From NCBI RefSeq assembly GCF_900100885.1, contig NZ_LT629692.1, positions 1,364,001 to 1,428,000 on the forward strand: 64,000 nucleotides of DNA, in the 5' to 3' direction. This DNA comes from Microbacterium pygmaeum (GTDB lineage Bacteria; Actinomycetota; Actinomycetes; Actinomycetales; Microbacteriaceae). A program made the position numbers and the translations under genes. This document shows positions 39,640 through 48,854 of this stretch, piece by piece; position 1 is the first letter of the stretch; every line of letters starts with the position of its first letter. The notes under the pieces were generated by a model, which was given only the letters and a program-made list of their open reading frames with translations, did no database searches and had not been told where the DNA came from.

Positions 39640-40557
39640 ATGGGATCCGCGTCGATGACCATCGGATTGCCGACCGGGCTCGCCGTCGTCATGTTCGGTC
39701 TCGGGCTCAGCCTCACTCCTCGCGACTTCGCCCGCGTGCTCACGCAGCCGAAGGCGGTGGTGGTCGCACTGGTGTGCCAGCTGCTGGTGCTGCCGACGAT
39801 CTGCTTCGGTCTGGTCCTCGCCCTCCAGCTCCCACCGGTGCTCGCGGTCGGCATGATGGTGCTCGCGGCCTCGCCGGGCGGAGCAGCCGCCAACCTCTAC
39901 AGCCATCTGTTCCGCGGTGACGTCGCCTTGAACATCTCCCTGACGGCGGTCAACTCCGTCCTCGCCGTCCTCACGCTGCCCTTGATCACGAACTTCGCCC
40001 TCTGGTACTTCGAGCCCTTTGACGACCGGCTCGGCATGCAGTGGGCAAAGGCCGTCGAGGTATTCGCGATCGTGCTGGTACCGGTCGTCATCGGCATGCT
40101 GGTGCGGCGAGGATGGCCGCACTTCGCGGATCGGATGGACCGGCCGGTCCGGGTCGTGTCCGTGCTCGTTCTGATCCTCGTGGTCGCCGCGGCAGTGGCA
40201 TCCAATTGGGTCCTCCTGCGCGACAACTTCCTCGACCTCGCGCTGATCACCATCGTGTTCTGCCTCGTCAGCCTCTCGATCGGCTACGTCGTTCCACGCT
40301 GGTTCCGGATCGGGAGGCGTCAGGCCATCTCGACGTCATTCGAGATCGGGATGCACAACGCGACCCTGGCGATCGTTGTCGCCCAGACCGTGCTGGACTC
40401 GGTCGCGCTGAGTCTGCCCGCCGCCGTGTACGGCGTGCTGATGTTCTTCCTCGCGTGCGGCTTCGGATTCCTGGTCCGCGGGAGGGGAGGAGCGGATGCC
40501 GCCGCCGACGACCCCGTCGGCCGCCACCACTCGCCCGCCGACTCGGCAGGTTCGTAG
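39640..40557 (+). CDS. Bile acid:sodium symporter (BASS) family transporter
   Basis: A 305-residue protein with about nine to ten transmembrane helices. BASS features include GLAVVMFGLGLSLTPRDF near the start, AASPGGAAANLYSHLFRGDVALN (the crossover region) and STSFEIGMHNATLAIVVA in the second repeat. It would import an organic anion with sodium; the substrate in bacteria is usually a keto acid or pantoate-like compound and is unknown here. The C-terminal ~25 residues are a hydrophilic tail. ATG 39640 lies 42 bp from divergent yajQ. Confidence 0.9.
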   Translation: MGSASMTIGLPTGLAVVMFGLGLSLTPRDFARVLTQPKAVVVALVCQLLVLPTICFGLVLALQLPPVLAVGMMVLAASPGGAAANLYSHLFRGDVALNISLTAVNSVLAVLTLPLITNFALWYFEPFDDRLGMQWAKAVEVFAIVLVPVVIGMLVRRGWPHFADRMDRPVRVVSVLVLILVVAAAVASNWVLLRDNFLDLALITIVFCLVSLSIGYVVPRWFRIGRRQAISTSFEIGMHNATLAIVVAQTVLDSVALSLPAAVYGVLMFFLACGFGFLVRGRGGADAAADDPVGRHHSPADSAGS

Positions 40558-40596
40558 ACTGGCCGGACCAGAATCCGGAGAGCGAGAAGAGGTGCG

Positions 40597-41097
40597 ATGC
40601 ATCCGCTGACCGAAGACGACATCCGTCGGGCGTTCGCCAACGCCGATGACAGCGAGCTGCACGTGCTCACGCTGCCGCCGGACTACCTGCTGATCGACTG
40701 GGATCATCTCGACTTCCTCGCCTGGCGGGATCCGCGTACCCGCGGTCGGGGGTATGTCATCGCCGAGATCGACGGCGCAGCGGTCGGCGTGGTGCTGCGG
40801 GCAGCTGACGGCTCGTCGCGCGCGGGCGCCGCCTTCTGCAACATGTGCCGGACGATGCAGCCCGCCGACCAGGTCTCGCTCTTCTCGGCACGCAAAGCCG
40901 GTGCCGCCGGTGCACACGGGGACAGTGTGGGCACCTACATCTGCGCCGACCTGTCGTGCCACGAGAACGTCCGGCTGGCAGCGCCGCTGGCCCCCAACGA
41001 GGTGCGCACCAGCGTCGACATGCGGATCGACGGCACGCGGCAGCGCATGGAGTCGTTCGTGCAGCGGGTGCGCGAGTCCGCGCGGGCCGACGCATGA
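40597..41097 (+). CDS. FBP-domain (FusB-like EF-G-binding) zinc-finger protein
   Basis: A 166-residue protein. A treble-clef zinc finger is formed by Cys-Asn-Met-Cys near residue 82 and Cys-Ala-Asp-Leu-Ser-Cys near 115, with the preceding IDWDHLDFLAWRDP region typical of the actinobacterial FBP family. Related FusB proteins bind elongation factor G. The ATGA overlap with the next gene (PfkB kinase) indicates coupling. Its role in translation is inferred from the family. Confidence 0.82.
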   Translation: MHPLTEDDIRRAFANADDSELHVLTLPPDYLLIDWDHLDFLAWRDPRTRGRGYVIAEIDGAAVGVVLRAADGSSRAGAAFCNMCRTMQPADQVSLFSARKAGAAGAHGDSVGTYICADLSCHENVRLAAPLAPNEVRTSVDMRIDGTRQRMESFVQRVRESARADA

Positions 41098-42011
41098 CCG
41101 GCCGCACCGTCGTCATCGGCGACGCGCTCATCGACGAACTGCGCGACGACACCGGGGTCCGTGAATTCGTCGGCGGTGCCGCGTTGAACGTTGCGGTCGG
41201 GCTCAGCCGACTCGGTGTGCCCACGACCTTGATCGCCATGGTCGGCGATGACGAGGCCGGCTCGCACATCCGCTCCTACCTCTCGGATTTCGGTGTGGAC
41301 CTGATCGCCACGGTCGGTCCGAACGGCAGCTCTCGCGCGGTGAGCACCCGCAGCGGGGCGGGGGAGCCGGTCTACGAGTTCAACGAGGCCGCGCAGCGGC
41401 GCCGGGTCGATTTCGGCGATGCCGAACGGTCGGCGATCGCCGACGCGGACATCGTCGTGGTCAGCTGCTTCCCGTTCGACGATCCGGCGCAGACCGACGA
41501 GCTGGCGCGCGCGGTGCGTGACGGGCGAACGCCGCTGGCCATCGACCCGAATCCGCGCTCCGGCATGCTCTCCAGTCGGAGCGGGTTCGTGCGCGGTTTC
41601 GAGTCGCTTCTTGCTGACGCCGCCCTCGTGAAGGTCGGCGAGGACGACGCACAGCTGCTCTACCGTGCTCCGCTGCATGTGCTGCGCGATCGACTCATCG
41701 AGCTCGGCGTGCCGGTGGTCCTGGCCACCGAGGGCGCCGCCGGCGCGAGCATCGAGGCGGGCGAGGTCATCGTCACGCATCCGATCTCGGACCTTCCCGG
41801 ACCCATCATCGACACGATGGGCGCGGGAGACGCAGCGTTCGCCGCGGTCGTGGCCACCGGAGTCTCGGGATGGCCCGAGGATGACGAGTCCTGGGGCGCG
41901 GCGCTGGCGCGCGCGATGGACGTCGCGGCCGCGACCTGCCGGTTCGAGGGTGCGCTGCTGCGTCTTCCGGACGCGCTCGTCGCGCCCGACCTCGACAAGC
42001 TCGGCACCTGA
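41094..42011 (+). CDS. PfkB-family carbohydrate kinase
   Basis: A 305-residue ribokinase-like sugar kinase. It starts VVIGDALIDEL, has the N-terminal PfkB glycine-rich motif GGAALNVAVGLSRLG, and the C-terminal signature DTMGAGDAAFAA with the catalytic Asp in GAGD. Length and domain order are standard. ATG 41094 overlaps the previous stop by ATGA. It phosphorylates a sugar, probably fructose or a related hexose; specificity is not readable. Confidence 0.92.
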   Translation: MTGRTVVIGDALIDELRDDTGVREFVGGAALNVAVGLSRLGVPTTLIAMVGDDEAGSHIRSYLSDFGVDLIATVGPNGSSRAVSTRSGAGEPVYEFNEAAQRRRVDFGDAERSAIADADIVVVSCFPFDDPAQTDELARAVRDGRTPLAIDPNPRSGMLSSRSGFVRGFESLLADAALVKVGEDDAQLLYRAPLHVLRDRLIELGVPVVLATEGAAGASIEAGEVIVTHPISDLPGPIIDTMGAGDAAFAAVVATGVSGWPEDDESWGAALARAMDVAAATCRFEGALLRLPDALVAPDLDKLGT

Positions 42012-42099
42012 CCGGCTCGATTTCGAGCACCCGCCGCCGGGCTGTAGGATTGTTGATCGCGCCTCCGATCGTCTGGAAAAGTCGGGCGGGTGCGCACTT

Positions 42100-42181
42100 G
42101 GCGAGTTACCCAAGCGGCCAAAGGGATCTGACTGTAAATCAGCCGTCTTCGACTTCGGGGGTTCGAATCCCTCACTCGCCA
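42100..42181 (+). tRNA. tRNA-Tyr(GTA)
   Basis: A class II tRNA with a 7-bp acceptor stem (GGCGAGT with ACTCGCC), anticodon GTA at 42134-42136 in the loop CTGTAAA, a long variable arm, T-arm GGTTCGAATCC and discriminator A at 42181. The CCA end is not encoded. Confidence 0.95.
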
Positions 42182-42194
42182 CGTTCGGAACGTC

Positions 42195-42227
42195 GCGTGA
42201 AGCGCCTCCTGGTGAGGCGCTTCACGC
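42195..42227 (+). terminator. Terminator-like hairpin behind tRNA-Tyr
   Basis: A perfect 14-bp stem (42195-42208 with 42214-42227) and 5-nt loop lie 14 bp after the tRNA, followed by GTTTGTG. It fits an intrinsic terminator with a short T-run. Confidence 0.7.
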
Positions 42228-42249
42228 GTTTGTGCACGATGGAGGCGCC

Positions 42250-42807
42250 ATGTCCTGGAACGAGACCGGCTCGTTGACGGCAACGGCTGCGCTGCAGCAT
42301 CCGGACCTCCTCGGTGCGCCCGTCGCCGACGCGCTGCGCAGGGCGGATGCCTCGTGGGCTCACACGGTCGGCGTCGCGGCGATCGATCCCGCGCTCGCCG
42401 ACACCGCCGAGTTCTGCGCGACCTACGGGGTCTCGCTCGAGGCCTCCGCGAACTGCGTCGTGATCAAGGGCAAGCGCGGATCCGACGTGCGGTTCGCCGC
42501 CTGCATGATACTCGCGACGACTCGGGCCGATGTCAACGGCATCGTCCGTCGGCGATTGGACGCACGCACCGCGTCGTTCGCCGGGATGGACGAGGCCGTG
42601 CTGCTCACCGGCATGGAGTACGGCGGCATCACCCCGATCGGTCTGCCCGCAGACTGGCCGATCCTGGTCGATACGGCCGTGGCCGCAGCCTCCGAGGTCG
42701 TCATCGGCAGTGGCATCCGCGCGAGCAAGCTGTTCCTGCCCGGGGCGTCCCTTGCAGCCCTGCCCGGCGCGGAGATCATCGACGGTCTCGGCCGACCCGT
42801 CGGCTGA
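42250..42807 (+). CDS. YbaK/ProX-type aminoacyl-tRNA deacylase-like protein
   Basis: A 185-residue protein of the YbaK/prolyl-tRNA editing domain family. Features are CVVIKGKRGSDVRFAACMIL with the conserved Lys near residue 75, MDEAVLLTGMEYGGITPIGLP with the GG-P loop, and the terminal SEVVIGSGIRASKLFLPG. Such proteins hydrolyse mischarged tRNA in trans. GGAGG precedes the ATG at 42250. A long in-frame upstream extension overlaps the PfkB gene and tRNA and is rejected. Confidence 0.85.
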   Translation: MSWNETGSLTATAALQHPDLLGAPVADALRRADASWAHTVGVAAIDPALADTAEFCATYGVSLEASANCVVIKGKRGSDVRFAACMILATTRADVNGIVRRRLDARTASFAGMDEAVLLTGMEYGGITPIGLPADWPILVDTAVAAASEVVIGSGIRASKLFLPGASLAALPGAEIIDGLGRPVG

Positions 42808-42944
42808 CTTCTCCTCGCGCCGCCGCCTCCTCCCCAGGCCGGTGGTCGCATCATCCTCCGACAAACCTCCGCCGCTCTCCCGCCCGCGGCAGGCGCCATG
42901 TCAGGATGGGTTCCGCGGGCGATCCCGCCGACGAGAGGACCGCT

Positions 42945-43832
42945 ATGACAGCTCCTGATCCCTACGTGCAGCCGGCGACGACCCCCGCGACGAGCTCGTC
43001 GCTCGTGCGCGCGGCCATCTGGGTCGCGATCGGCGCACTCATCGCGGCCGCGATCGTCTGCGTCATCTGGGTCCTGATCGGCACGCAGAACGGCATCGTC
43101 GGGCGCGCGTTCCTCACGATCCTGCTGCTGGCGGCCTTCGCGGGCGTCGCGATCATCGACGCTCACCTCGCCGCGCGGCGACCGGCATGGTTCGCGCTGG
43201 TGAGCATGATCACCTGGGTGGTCACACTGCTGCTCGGCGCCGTGCTGATCTGGATGCCCGATCGCTACGAATGGGGCGGCAGCAGCTTCCGCTTCATCCA
43301 GTTCCTGCTGATCGTGCTGGTGCTCCAGCTCGCGCTGCTGCACGTCCGGCTGTACTTCAAGGCGTTCCAGCGCCACGTCACTGCGTTCTCGCAGACGGTC
43401 TACATCGTCACGACCGCGCTCGTGGTCGCGCTGGCCGCGATGCTGGTGATCCCGCTCGTGATCGGCGAGTGGGTCGACTTCGTCGATCTGTACTGGCGGT
43501 TCGTCGTCGCGGTGACGATCCTGGCGGCGGTCGGCACGGCGCTGCTCCCGCTCACGAACGCCCTCTTCGCGCCGAAGAGGCCGCGGCCCGACTATCTGAA
43601 CCCGCCGCCGGTGCCGCAGGTCCAGCAGCAGTGGCCCACGTACGCCGACGGGCACACGCCACTGCCGGTGATGCCGGACGGCTCGCCCGACTGGAACGCC
43701 TATTACACGGGGTATCCGACCCAGTTCGCCCCCCAGATCGCACCGGCGCAGACCCAGACCCCGCCGCCCCCGTCGGCGCCGGCCGGCTATGAAGGGTTCC
43801 CGCCTCCGCCGCCGCTGCCGCCGCGGCAGTAG
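42945..43832 (+). CDS. Multi-pass membrane protein with proline-rich cytosolic tail
   Basis: A 295-residue protein with about six transmembrane helices (about 20-210; AAIWVAIGALIAAAIVCVIW, FLLIVLVLQLALLHV, AAMLVIPLVIGEWV). A C-terminal tail of ~80 residues follows, rich in Pro/Gln/Tyr and ending in poly-proline (PPPPPLPPRQ). GAGAGGAC precedes ATG 42945. Proline-rich tails occur in several actinobacterial envelope proteins. No specific family is recognised. Confidence 0.8.
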   Translation: MTAPDPYVQPATTPATSSSLVRAAIWVAIGALIAAAIVCVIWVLIGTQNGIVGRAFLTILLLAAFAGVAIIDAHLAARRPAWFALVSMITWVVTLLLGAVLIWMPDRYEWGGSSFRFIQFLLIVLVLQLALLHVRLYFKAFQRHVTAFSQTVYIVTTALVVALAAMLVIPLVIGEWVDFVDLYWRFVVAVTILAAVGTALLPLTNALFAPKRPRPDYLNPPPVPQVQQQWPTYADGHTPLPVMPDGSPDWNAYYTGYPTQFAPQIAPAQTQTPPPPSAPAGYEGFPPPPPLPPRQ

Positions 43833-43863
43833 GACACGCGCACGGGATCATGCGGTGCGGCGC

Positions 43864-45465
43864 TCAGCGCCGCAGGATCTCCAGCGCCGCCATCGCGGCG
43901 TTGTGGCCGCCGATGCCGCTGACCGCGCCGCCGCGGCGTGCGCTGGACCCGCACAGCAGCACGCGGTCGTGCTCGGTCGCGACGCCCCATCGCACGGCGG
44001 GGGACTCGAGATCCTCATCGTCCTCCGCCCACGGCCATGACAGCGCGCCGTGGAAGATGTCACCGCCGAGCATGCCGAGCGAGTCCTCGAGGTCGGCAGT
44101 CGTGCGCGCCTCGACGCAGGCGGAGCCGTCGGGCGCCTCGTAGACGCAGTCCGCGATCGGCTCGGCGAGCACGCTGTCCAGTGAGCGCTGCGCGGCATCC
44201 AGGAGCGCCGCGCGCGCGGCATCCCGATCCTGTTCCGCCACCAGCCGATGCGGCACCTGGAGTCCGAACAGCGTGAGCGTCTGCGCGCCCTCCGCCTGCA
44301 GTTCGGAGCCGAGGATCGACGGATCGGTGAGCGAGTGGCAATAGATCTCCGCCGGGAGCGGCGAGGGGATGCCACCCCGCTCGGCGACGCCGTACGCGTC
44401 GTCGAGCTGCGTCATCGTCTCGTGGATGTGGAACGTGCCCGCGAAGGCTGCTTCCGCTGCGACCGTGGTGTCGCGCAGTCGGGGCAGGCGCCGCAGGAGC
44501 ATGTTGACCTTCAGCTGCGCACCTTCCGGCGAGGGATGATCGGATGGCGCATCCGCTTCATCCGCGGTCAGCAGGCGATGCAGGACCGATGAGCCCACCC
44601 CGCTCAGCACCAGTCGGCCGCGGAGCACCTCGGCGGTTGGGCCGGCGATCCGCACCTCGCCGTCCGGCGTGATCGCGACCACCTCGACGCCGGTGCGCAG
44701 CTGCGCACCGGCCCGGAGCGCGGCGCGCTCGAGTTCCGCACTCACCCGGCCCATCCCGCCCACGGGGACGTCCCAGTCCCCGGTTCCACCCCCGATCACG
44801 TGATACAGGAAGCAGCGATTCTGGCGAAGCGACGGGTCGTCGGCGTGCGAGAACGTGCCGATCAGGCCGTCGGTCAGCGCGATGCCGCGGGTGATGTCGG
44901 TGGCGAACGACTCCCGGAGGAGATCCCCGAGCGGCGCGTCGATCACGTCATGCCAGAGCTCGTCGTCGGCGACAGCGCCGCGCACCGCCGAGCGGGTGGC
45001 GAGCGGTTCGGTGACGGTGGGGAAGACCGTCCTCGCGAGTGGTCCGAGTCGCTCGGAGAACCTGTCGAACCGCTCCGCCTCGTCGGGGTCGCCGGTCGCC
45101 CGGAGGAACGAGCGTGCCGTCGCGTCGGAGTCGCCCGTGTCGACGAGGATTCCGCGGCCAGGATCACTCGGAACCGGCGTGTAGGACGAGTACCGACGCC
45201 GGCGCAGGTCGATACGGAGGTCGAGGTCGTCGATGATCCGCCGGGGGAGCAGGCTGACGAGGTAGGAGTAGCGGGAGAGCCGCGCGTCGACACCCGCCCA
45301 CGGGCGCTCCGAAACGGCGGCGCCGCCGAGGTGAGCGAGTCGCTCCAGCACGATGACCGACAGTCCCGCGCGGCCGAGGTAGGCGGCGGCGACGAGTGCG
45401 TTGTGCCCACCACCCACGATCACGACATCGTGGGTGACGATTCCTGCGGACGGCGACGGCGGCAT
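43864..45465 (-). CDS. FAD-dependent oxidoreductase of the phytoene desaturase/PYROXD2-like family
   Basis: A 533-residue flavoprotein. The dinucleotide-binding motif VVIVGGGHNALVAAAYL (residues 14-30) is followed by the second conserved stretch LERLAHLGGAA. GGMGRVSAELERAALRAGA and the C-terminal SSARRGGAVSGIGGHNAA complete the FAD site. The family isomerises or oxidises polyunsaturated or amine substrates; the actual reaction is unknown. It is divergent from the IMPase gene by 44 bp. Confidence 0.9.
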   Translation of the reverse strand: MPPSPSAGIVTHDVVIVGGGHNALVAAAYLGRAGLSVIVLERLAHLGGAAVSERPWAGVDARLSRYSYLVSLLPRRIIDDLDLRIDLRRRRYSSYTPVPSDPGRGILVDTGDSDATARSFLRATGDPDEAERFDRFSERLGPLARTVFPTVTEPLATRSAVRGAVADDELWHDVIDAPLGDLLRESFATDITRGIALTDGLIGTFSHADDPSLRQNRCFLYHVIGGGTGDWDVPVGGMGRVSAELERAALRAGAQLRTGVEVVAITPDGEVRIAGPTAEVLRGRLVLSGVGSSVLHRLLTADEADAPSDHPSPEGAQLKVNMLLRRLPRLRDTTVAAEAAFAGTFHIHETMTQLDDAYGVAERGGIPSPLPAEIYCHSLTDPSILGSELQAEGAQTLTLFGLQVPHRLVAEQDRDAARAALLDAAQRSLDSVLAEPIADCVYEAPDGSACVEARTTADLEDSLGMLGGDIFHGALSWPWAEDDEDLESPAVRWGVATEHDRVLLCGSSARRGGAVSGIGGHNAAMAALEILRR

Positions 45466-45509
45466 CCTTCCACGCTAACGCCCACCGCCCGCGGCACTAG
45501 CGTTGCAGC

Positions 45510-46313
45510 ATGACTCAGCCGCATGAGCTCGAGGCGCTCGCCGTCGACATAGCCCGCGAGGCCGGTGAGCTCGCGCGGGTGCGGCGCACGCAGGGCGTGG
45601 CGATCGCCGCCACGAAATCCGCGATCGCCGACATCGTCACCGAAGCCGACCGCGAGGTCGAGGCGCTCATCCGAGCGCGGCTGCGGGCGGAACGGCCCGG
45701 CGACGGCTTCCTCGGCGAGGAGAGCGGCGCCGAGCGCGGGACGACCGACCTCACGTGGGTGGTCGACCCGATCGACGGCACCGTCAACTACGCCTACGGC
45801 ATCCCCGCGTACGCGGTCAGCATCGCCGTGGTCACCGGAGAACCCGATCCGGAGTCGTGGCGGGCGGTCGCGGCCGCAGTGTTCAGCCCGGCGGCCGGCG
45901 AGTTGTTCCAGGCAGCTGCAAATGGCGGAGCGACGCTGAACGGCGACCGGCTCGCCGTCAACGCCGAGCCCACGGCGGCCGGCGCGCTGCTGGCCACCGG
46001 ATTCGGCTACGACCCGTCGACGCATGCCGGCGACCTCGCACGTGTGGCGCGCGTGATGCCGCTCGCGCGCGACCTGCGGCGCATCGGTGCGGCTTCGCTC
46101 GACTTCGCCTATGTAGCCAGTGGGCGACTCGACGGGTATTTCGAGCGAGGGCTGCAGCCGTGGGATCACGCGGCAGGCGCGCTGCTGGTGACCGAAGCCG
46201 GTGGACGTGTCGGGGGAGTGGGATCGGGCGGCGGTCGGCCCGGTCGCGCGATGTCCGTCGCCGCGGGTCCCGGACTCTTCGACGCGTTGCTGGCTGCCGC
46301 GATCGGGGACTGA
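45510..46313 (+). CDS. Inositol monophosphatase family protein
   Basis: A 267-residue phosphatase. The metal-binding motifs are GEESG (~70), DPIDGTVNYAYGIP (~88) and PWDHAAGALLVTEAGG (~215). All catalytic acidic residues are present. It hydrolyses inositol phosphates, histidinol phosphate or related sugar phosphates; specificity is undecided. Length and domain order are standard. It is divergent from the FAD oxidoreductase. Confidence 0.92.
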   Translation: MTQPHELEALAVDIAREAGELARVRRTQGVAIAATKSAIADIVTEADREVEALIRARLRAERPGDGFLGEESGAERGTTDLTWVVDPIDGTVNYAYGIPAYAVSIAVVTGEPDPESWRAVAAAVFSPAAGELFQAAANGGATLNGDRLAVNAEPTAAGALLATGFGYDPSTHAGDLARVARVMPLARDLRRIGAASLDFAYVASGRLDGYFERGLQPWDHAAGALLVTEAGGRVGGVGSGGGRPGRAMSVAAGPGLFDALLAAAIGD

Positions 46314-46507
46314 CGGCGCCGCTTGAGCGTCGGCATCTTTGCATGTTTGCGCACGGCGCGCCACTGGTTGCGCACATCGCATTCTCAGGAGTCGCGGGGT
46401 AGTCTTTATCCGATCGTTACCTGAGCCTCCCGAACGGCGAAGGTCATCGCCTGCCCCCTGCCCCACCGTCGCACCCCCGAGCGACACGACCGAGAGCCCC
46501 CTGCGCT

Positions 46508-47578
46508 TTGCCCTTCGACGCCCCTCAGGCTGATGCTGTGCCCACGCGGCGCTCCAGCCGAACCTCCGCAACGCCTGCCCAGGCGCGCATGGCATCCGTC
46601 CCGGTCGCCGCTGAGGTCACAGAGCCCGTCGCACCGGTCACCCGTCGCAGCCGTCGAGCTGCGGCATCCGCTCTTCCCGTCGATGAGCGCACCGCCGAGG
46701 AGATCGACGCCTTCGAGGCGGCCGCCCGCCTCTTCGCCTTCACAGGTGAGACGCCGATCCAGCAGCCCGCTGCCGACGCGTCGGCCGGCGAGCAGGCCCC
46801 GACCGCTCCGTCGCACGAGGTCGGCGGGACGCGCATCTCGCGTTCGCGTGCGCATCGAGGTGCCGCGTTCAAGCGGGTCACCGCCGCATCGTTCTCCGTC
46901 GGCGTCATGGGCATCGTCGGACTCATGGCCGTCGGCATGACCACGCCGGCCGCCGCCGTGGCGCGCGCGGACGGGACCGACATCACGGCCTCGATCGTCG
47001 CGGGCGACGTCGCACCCTCCGATCAGGAGATCCAGGCGTATGTCGCCCCGGGCAGCGTCCAGAACGTCGCCATCGATCGCCCCGAGACGTACGCGACGGT
47101 CACGATGGCCGAGATCGCCGCCGAGTCAGGCATCGCGAACTTCTCGAACTTCTTCGTGAACGACCCGAACTCGCCGATCCAGTGGCCGTTCGCGGTCGGA
47201 GTGCCGATCAGCTACGGCTTCGGCATGCGCGACGGCGCGATGCACGAGGGTGTGGACTTCACCCCGGGTGAGGGATCGCCGATCCAGGCGGTCGCTGACG
47301 GCGTGGTCCGCGAGTCGACGGATTCCGGTGGCGCGTTCGGCGTGCACATCGTCATCGACCACGTCATCGACGGTCAGCTCGTCTCCAGCAGCTACTCGCA
47401 CATGCTGTACGGCTCGCGCCAGGTCGAAGTCGGCGACCACGTCACCGTCGGCACGATCGTCGGTCACACCGGCAACACCGGACGCTCCTTCGGCGCGCAC
47501 ACGCACTTCGAGATCCTGATGAACGGCACCACGCCGATCGATCCCATCCCCTGGCTGCGCGAGCACGCAGGCGGGTGA
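46508..47578 (+). CDS. M23-family (LytM) cell-wall peptidase with one N-terminal membrane segment
   Basis: Up to 356 residues. A Pro/Ala/Arg-rich cytosolic N-terminus (~120 residues) leads into one hydrophobic segment (SFSVGVMGIVGLMAVGMTTP), then an external linker and the C-terminal LytM domain (about 225-350). That domain has the zinc ligands in MHEGVDFTPG and HTHFEI (H-x-H). It should cleave peptidoglycan cross-links outside the membrane. The start is uncertain: TTG 46508, GTG 46538 or ATG 46589 are all in frame. The ~100-bp leader before it starts near a TATCCG box. Confidence 0.88.
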   Translation: MPFDAPQADAVPTRRSSRTSATPAQARMASVPVAAEVTEPVAPVTRRSRRAAASALPVDERTAEEIDAFEAAARLFAFTGETPIQQPAADASAGEQAPTAPSHEVGGTRISRSRAHRGAAFKRVTAASFSVGVMGIVGLMAVGMTTPAAAVARADGTDITASIVAGDVAPSDQEIQAYVAPGSVQNVAIDRPETYATVTMAEIAAESGIANFSNFFVNDPNSPIQWPFAVGVPISYGFGMRDGAMHEGVDFTPGEGSPIQAVADGVVRESTDSGGAFGVHIVIDHVIDGQLVSSSYSHMLYGSRQVEVGDHVTVGTIVGHTGNTGRSFGAHTHFEILMNGTTPIDPIPWLREHAGG

Positions 47579-47644
47579 CACGAGTTTCAAGAGGACCCCA
47601 GCGCTCTGGTATTCTCTTCTAGTTGCCCAGGCTCGCCTGGGTGC

Positions 47645-47716
<72 letters not shown>

Positions 47717-47751
47717 CGCAGCATCGGGTTTCGACTCCTCGATGCACGTGC

Positions 47752-47825
47752 GGCGGGGTAGCTCAGTTGGTGAGAGCGCACGACTCATAATCGTGAGGTC
47801 GCGGGTTCAAGCCCCGCTCCCGCTA
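47752..47825 (+). tRNA. tRNA-Met(CAT)
   Basis: Acceptor GGCGGGG pairs with TCCCGCT (two G-U wobbles). The anticodon stem ACGAC/GTCGT-like frames loop TCATAAT with CAT. D-arm AGCTCAGTTGGTGAGAGC indicates an elongator-type Met tRNA. The discriminator A is at 47825. It lies immediately left of the second integrase region. Confidence 0.92.
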
Positions 47826-47998
47826 CAGGAAAATCTCGTTTGACCAGGATTTCTTGTCCCAGATGAAGGGACAGGGATTCGATGTGTGCAACATCTATTC
47901 AGCGCATATTGCGTGCGCCGCGCATTATTGCGGGTTCATCAGTCGACGTGCTCGGCCGAGTTCGATCCATCTGGATCAGCCTGGTGCACCTACCTGGC

Positions 47999-48235
47999 AT
48001 GAACAGAGAACAGCTTTCCGGGCTGGGCCTGGAGCCAATGCTTACGACAAGTGAGCTTGCCGATTACCTCGGTGTCCATGCTCAGGCGATCTACGATCTG
48101 CGTGCTGCGGGGCGCGGACCTGCCGGCCTCCGCGTCGGCCGTGAGATTCGATATCGGATCTCTGACGTGAAGCGCTGGCTGGATCATCTGCATGAGCCGG
48201 AGTCTCAGTTCGCTACGGTGGGAGGCGAAATCTGA
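47999..48235 (+). CDS. Excisionase-like helix-turn-helix protein
   Basis: A 78-residue protein from ATG 47999 (or 65 from ATG 48038) with the HTH_17/AlpA pattern: MLTTSELADYLGVHAQAIYDL, GRGPAGLRVGREIRYRISDV and KRWLDHLHEP. It precedes the integrase gene with an overlap at 48235, so the two were co-transcribed. It would act as recombination directionality factor for the now split integrase. Confidence 0.8.
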   Translation: MNREQLSGLGLEPMLTTSELADYLGVHAQAIYDLRAAGRGPAGLRVGREIRYRISDVKRWLDHLHEPESQFATVGGEI

Positions 48236-48802
48236 TGGCCGGACGTCCTCGTCTGCCGATCGGTACCTTCGGTGAAATCTCGACGAGGGAAGTAGCTCCT
48301 GGACGGTTTCGATCAGCGACTCGGTTTCGCGATTGGGACGGCCAGACCCGTCAGGTCACCGCGAGCGGCAAGAGCCGCAGCGCGGCGATCGCGGCGCTCA
48401 AAGCGAATTTGTCTGGTCGGCAACGTGGCGGAGGGTCGGACGTGCTTACGGCAGATTCCCGTTTCGCGGATCTGGCGGCCGCCTGGCTTGAGGATGTGTG
48501 GCTCGATCCAGATCGGTCGGATGGAACGAAGGAGGTGTACGAGCGCGAACTGCGCACTCTCATCCTGCCGACCTTTCAACACTTCACCGTGCGAGAAGTA
48601 ACCGTGGGTCGCATCGAGCGCTTCCTTAAGACTCAGGGCGCCAAATCGTTCGCACGCGCGAAGCACTCACGAGGGATTCTGAGCATGGTGATGGGTTTCG
48701 CAGTGCGGCGCGAGATCGTCGGACGCAACCCCGTGACAGAGACGTCTCGGATGAAGAAGCCGAAGCGAACTCCCAAGGCGCTGACCGAAGTGTCGACGAC
48801 GT
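48235..48802 (+). pseudogene. Tyrosine integrase, N-terminal part (disrupted)
   Basis: It encodes the arm-binding and core-binding domains (GTFGEISTREVAPGRFRSAT, DVWLDPDRSDGTKEVYEREL, RGILSMVMGFAVRREIVGRN) up to KALTEV, where the IS21-type element begins. The frame runs on 18 codons into the insertion sequence (stop at 48858). The catalytic half continues at 50917. The gene is therefore non-functional unless the insertion excises. Confidence 0.85.
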
Positions 48803-48854
48803 TTGAAAACTGGTCAGTTTCGGCGGTGAAAAGTGAACACTCGACGATTGGAGA

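Noticed and set aside
46380..46507. Cyclic di-AMP (ydaO-type) riboswitch before the M23 peptidase
   Set aside because: Such leaders are common before actinobacterial cell-wall hydrolases, but the conserved core blocks were not recognisable in this short leader.
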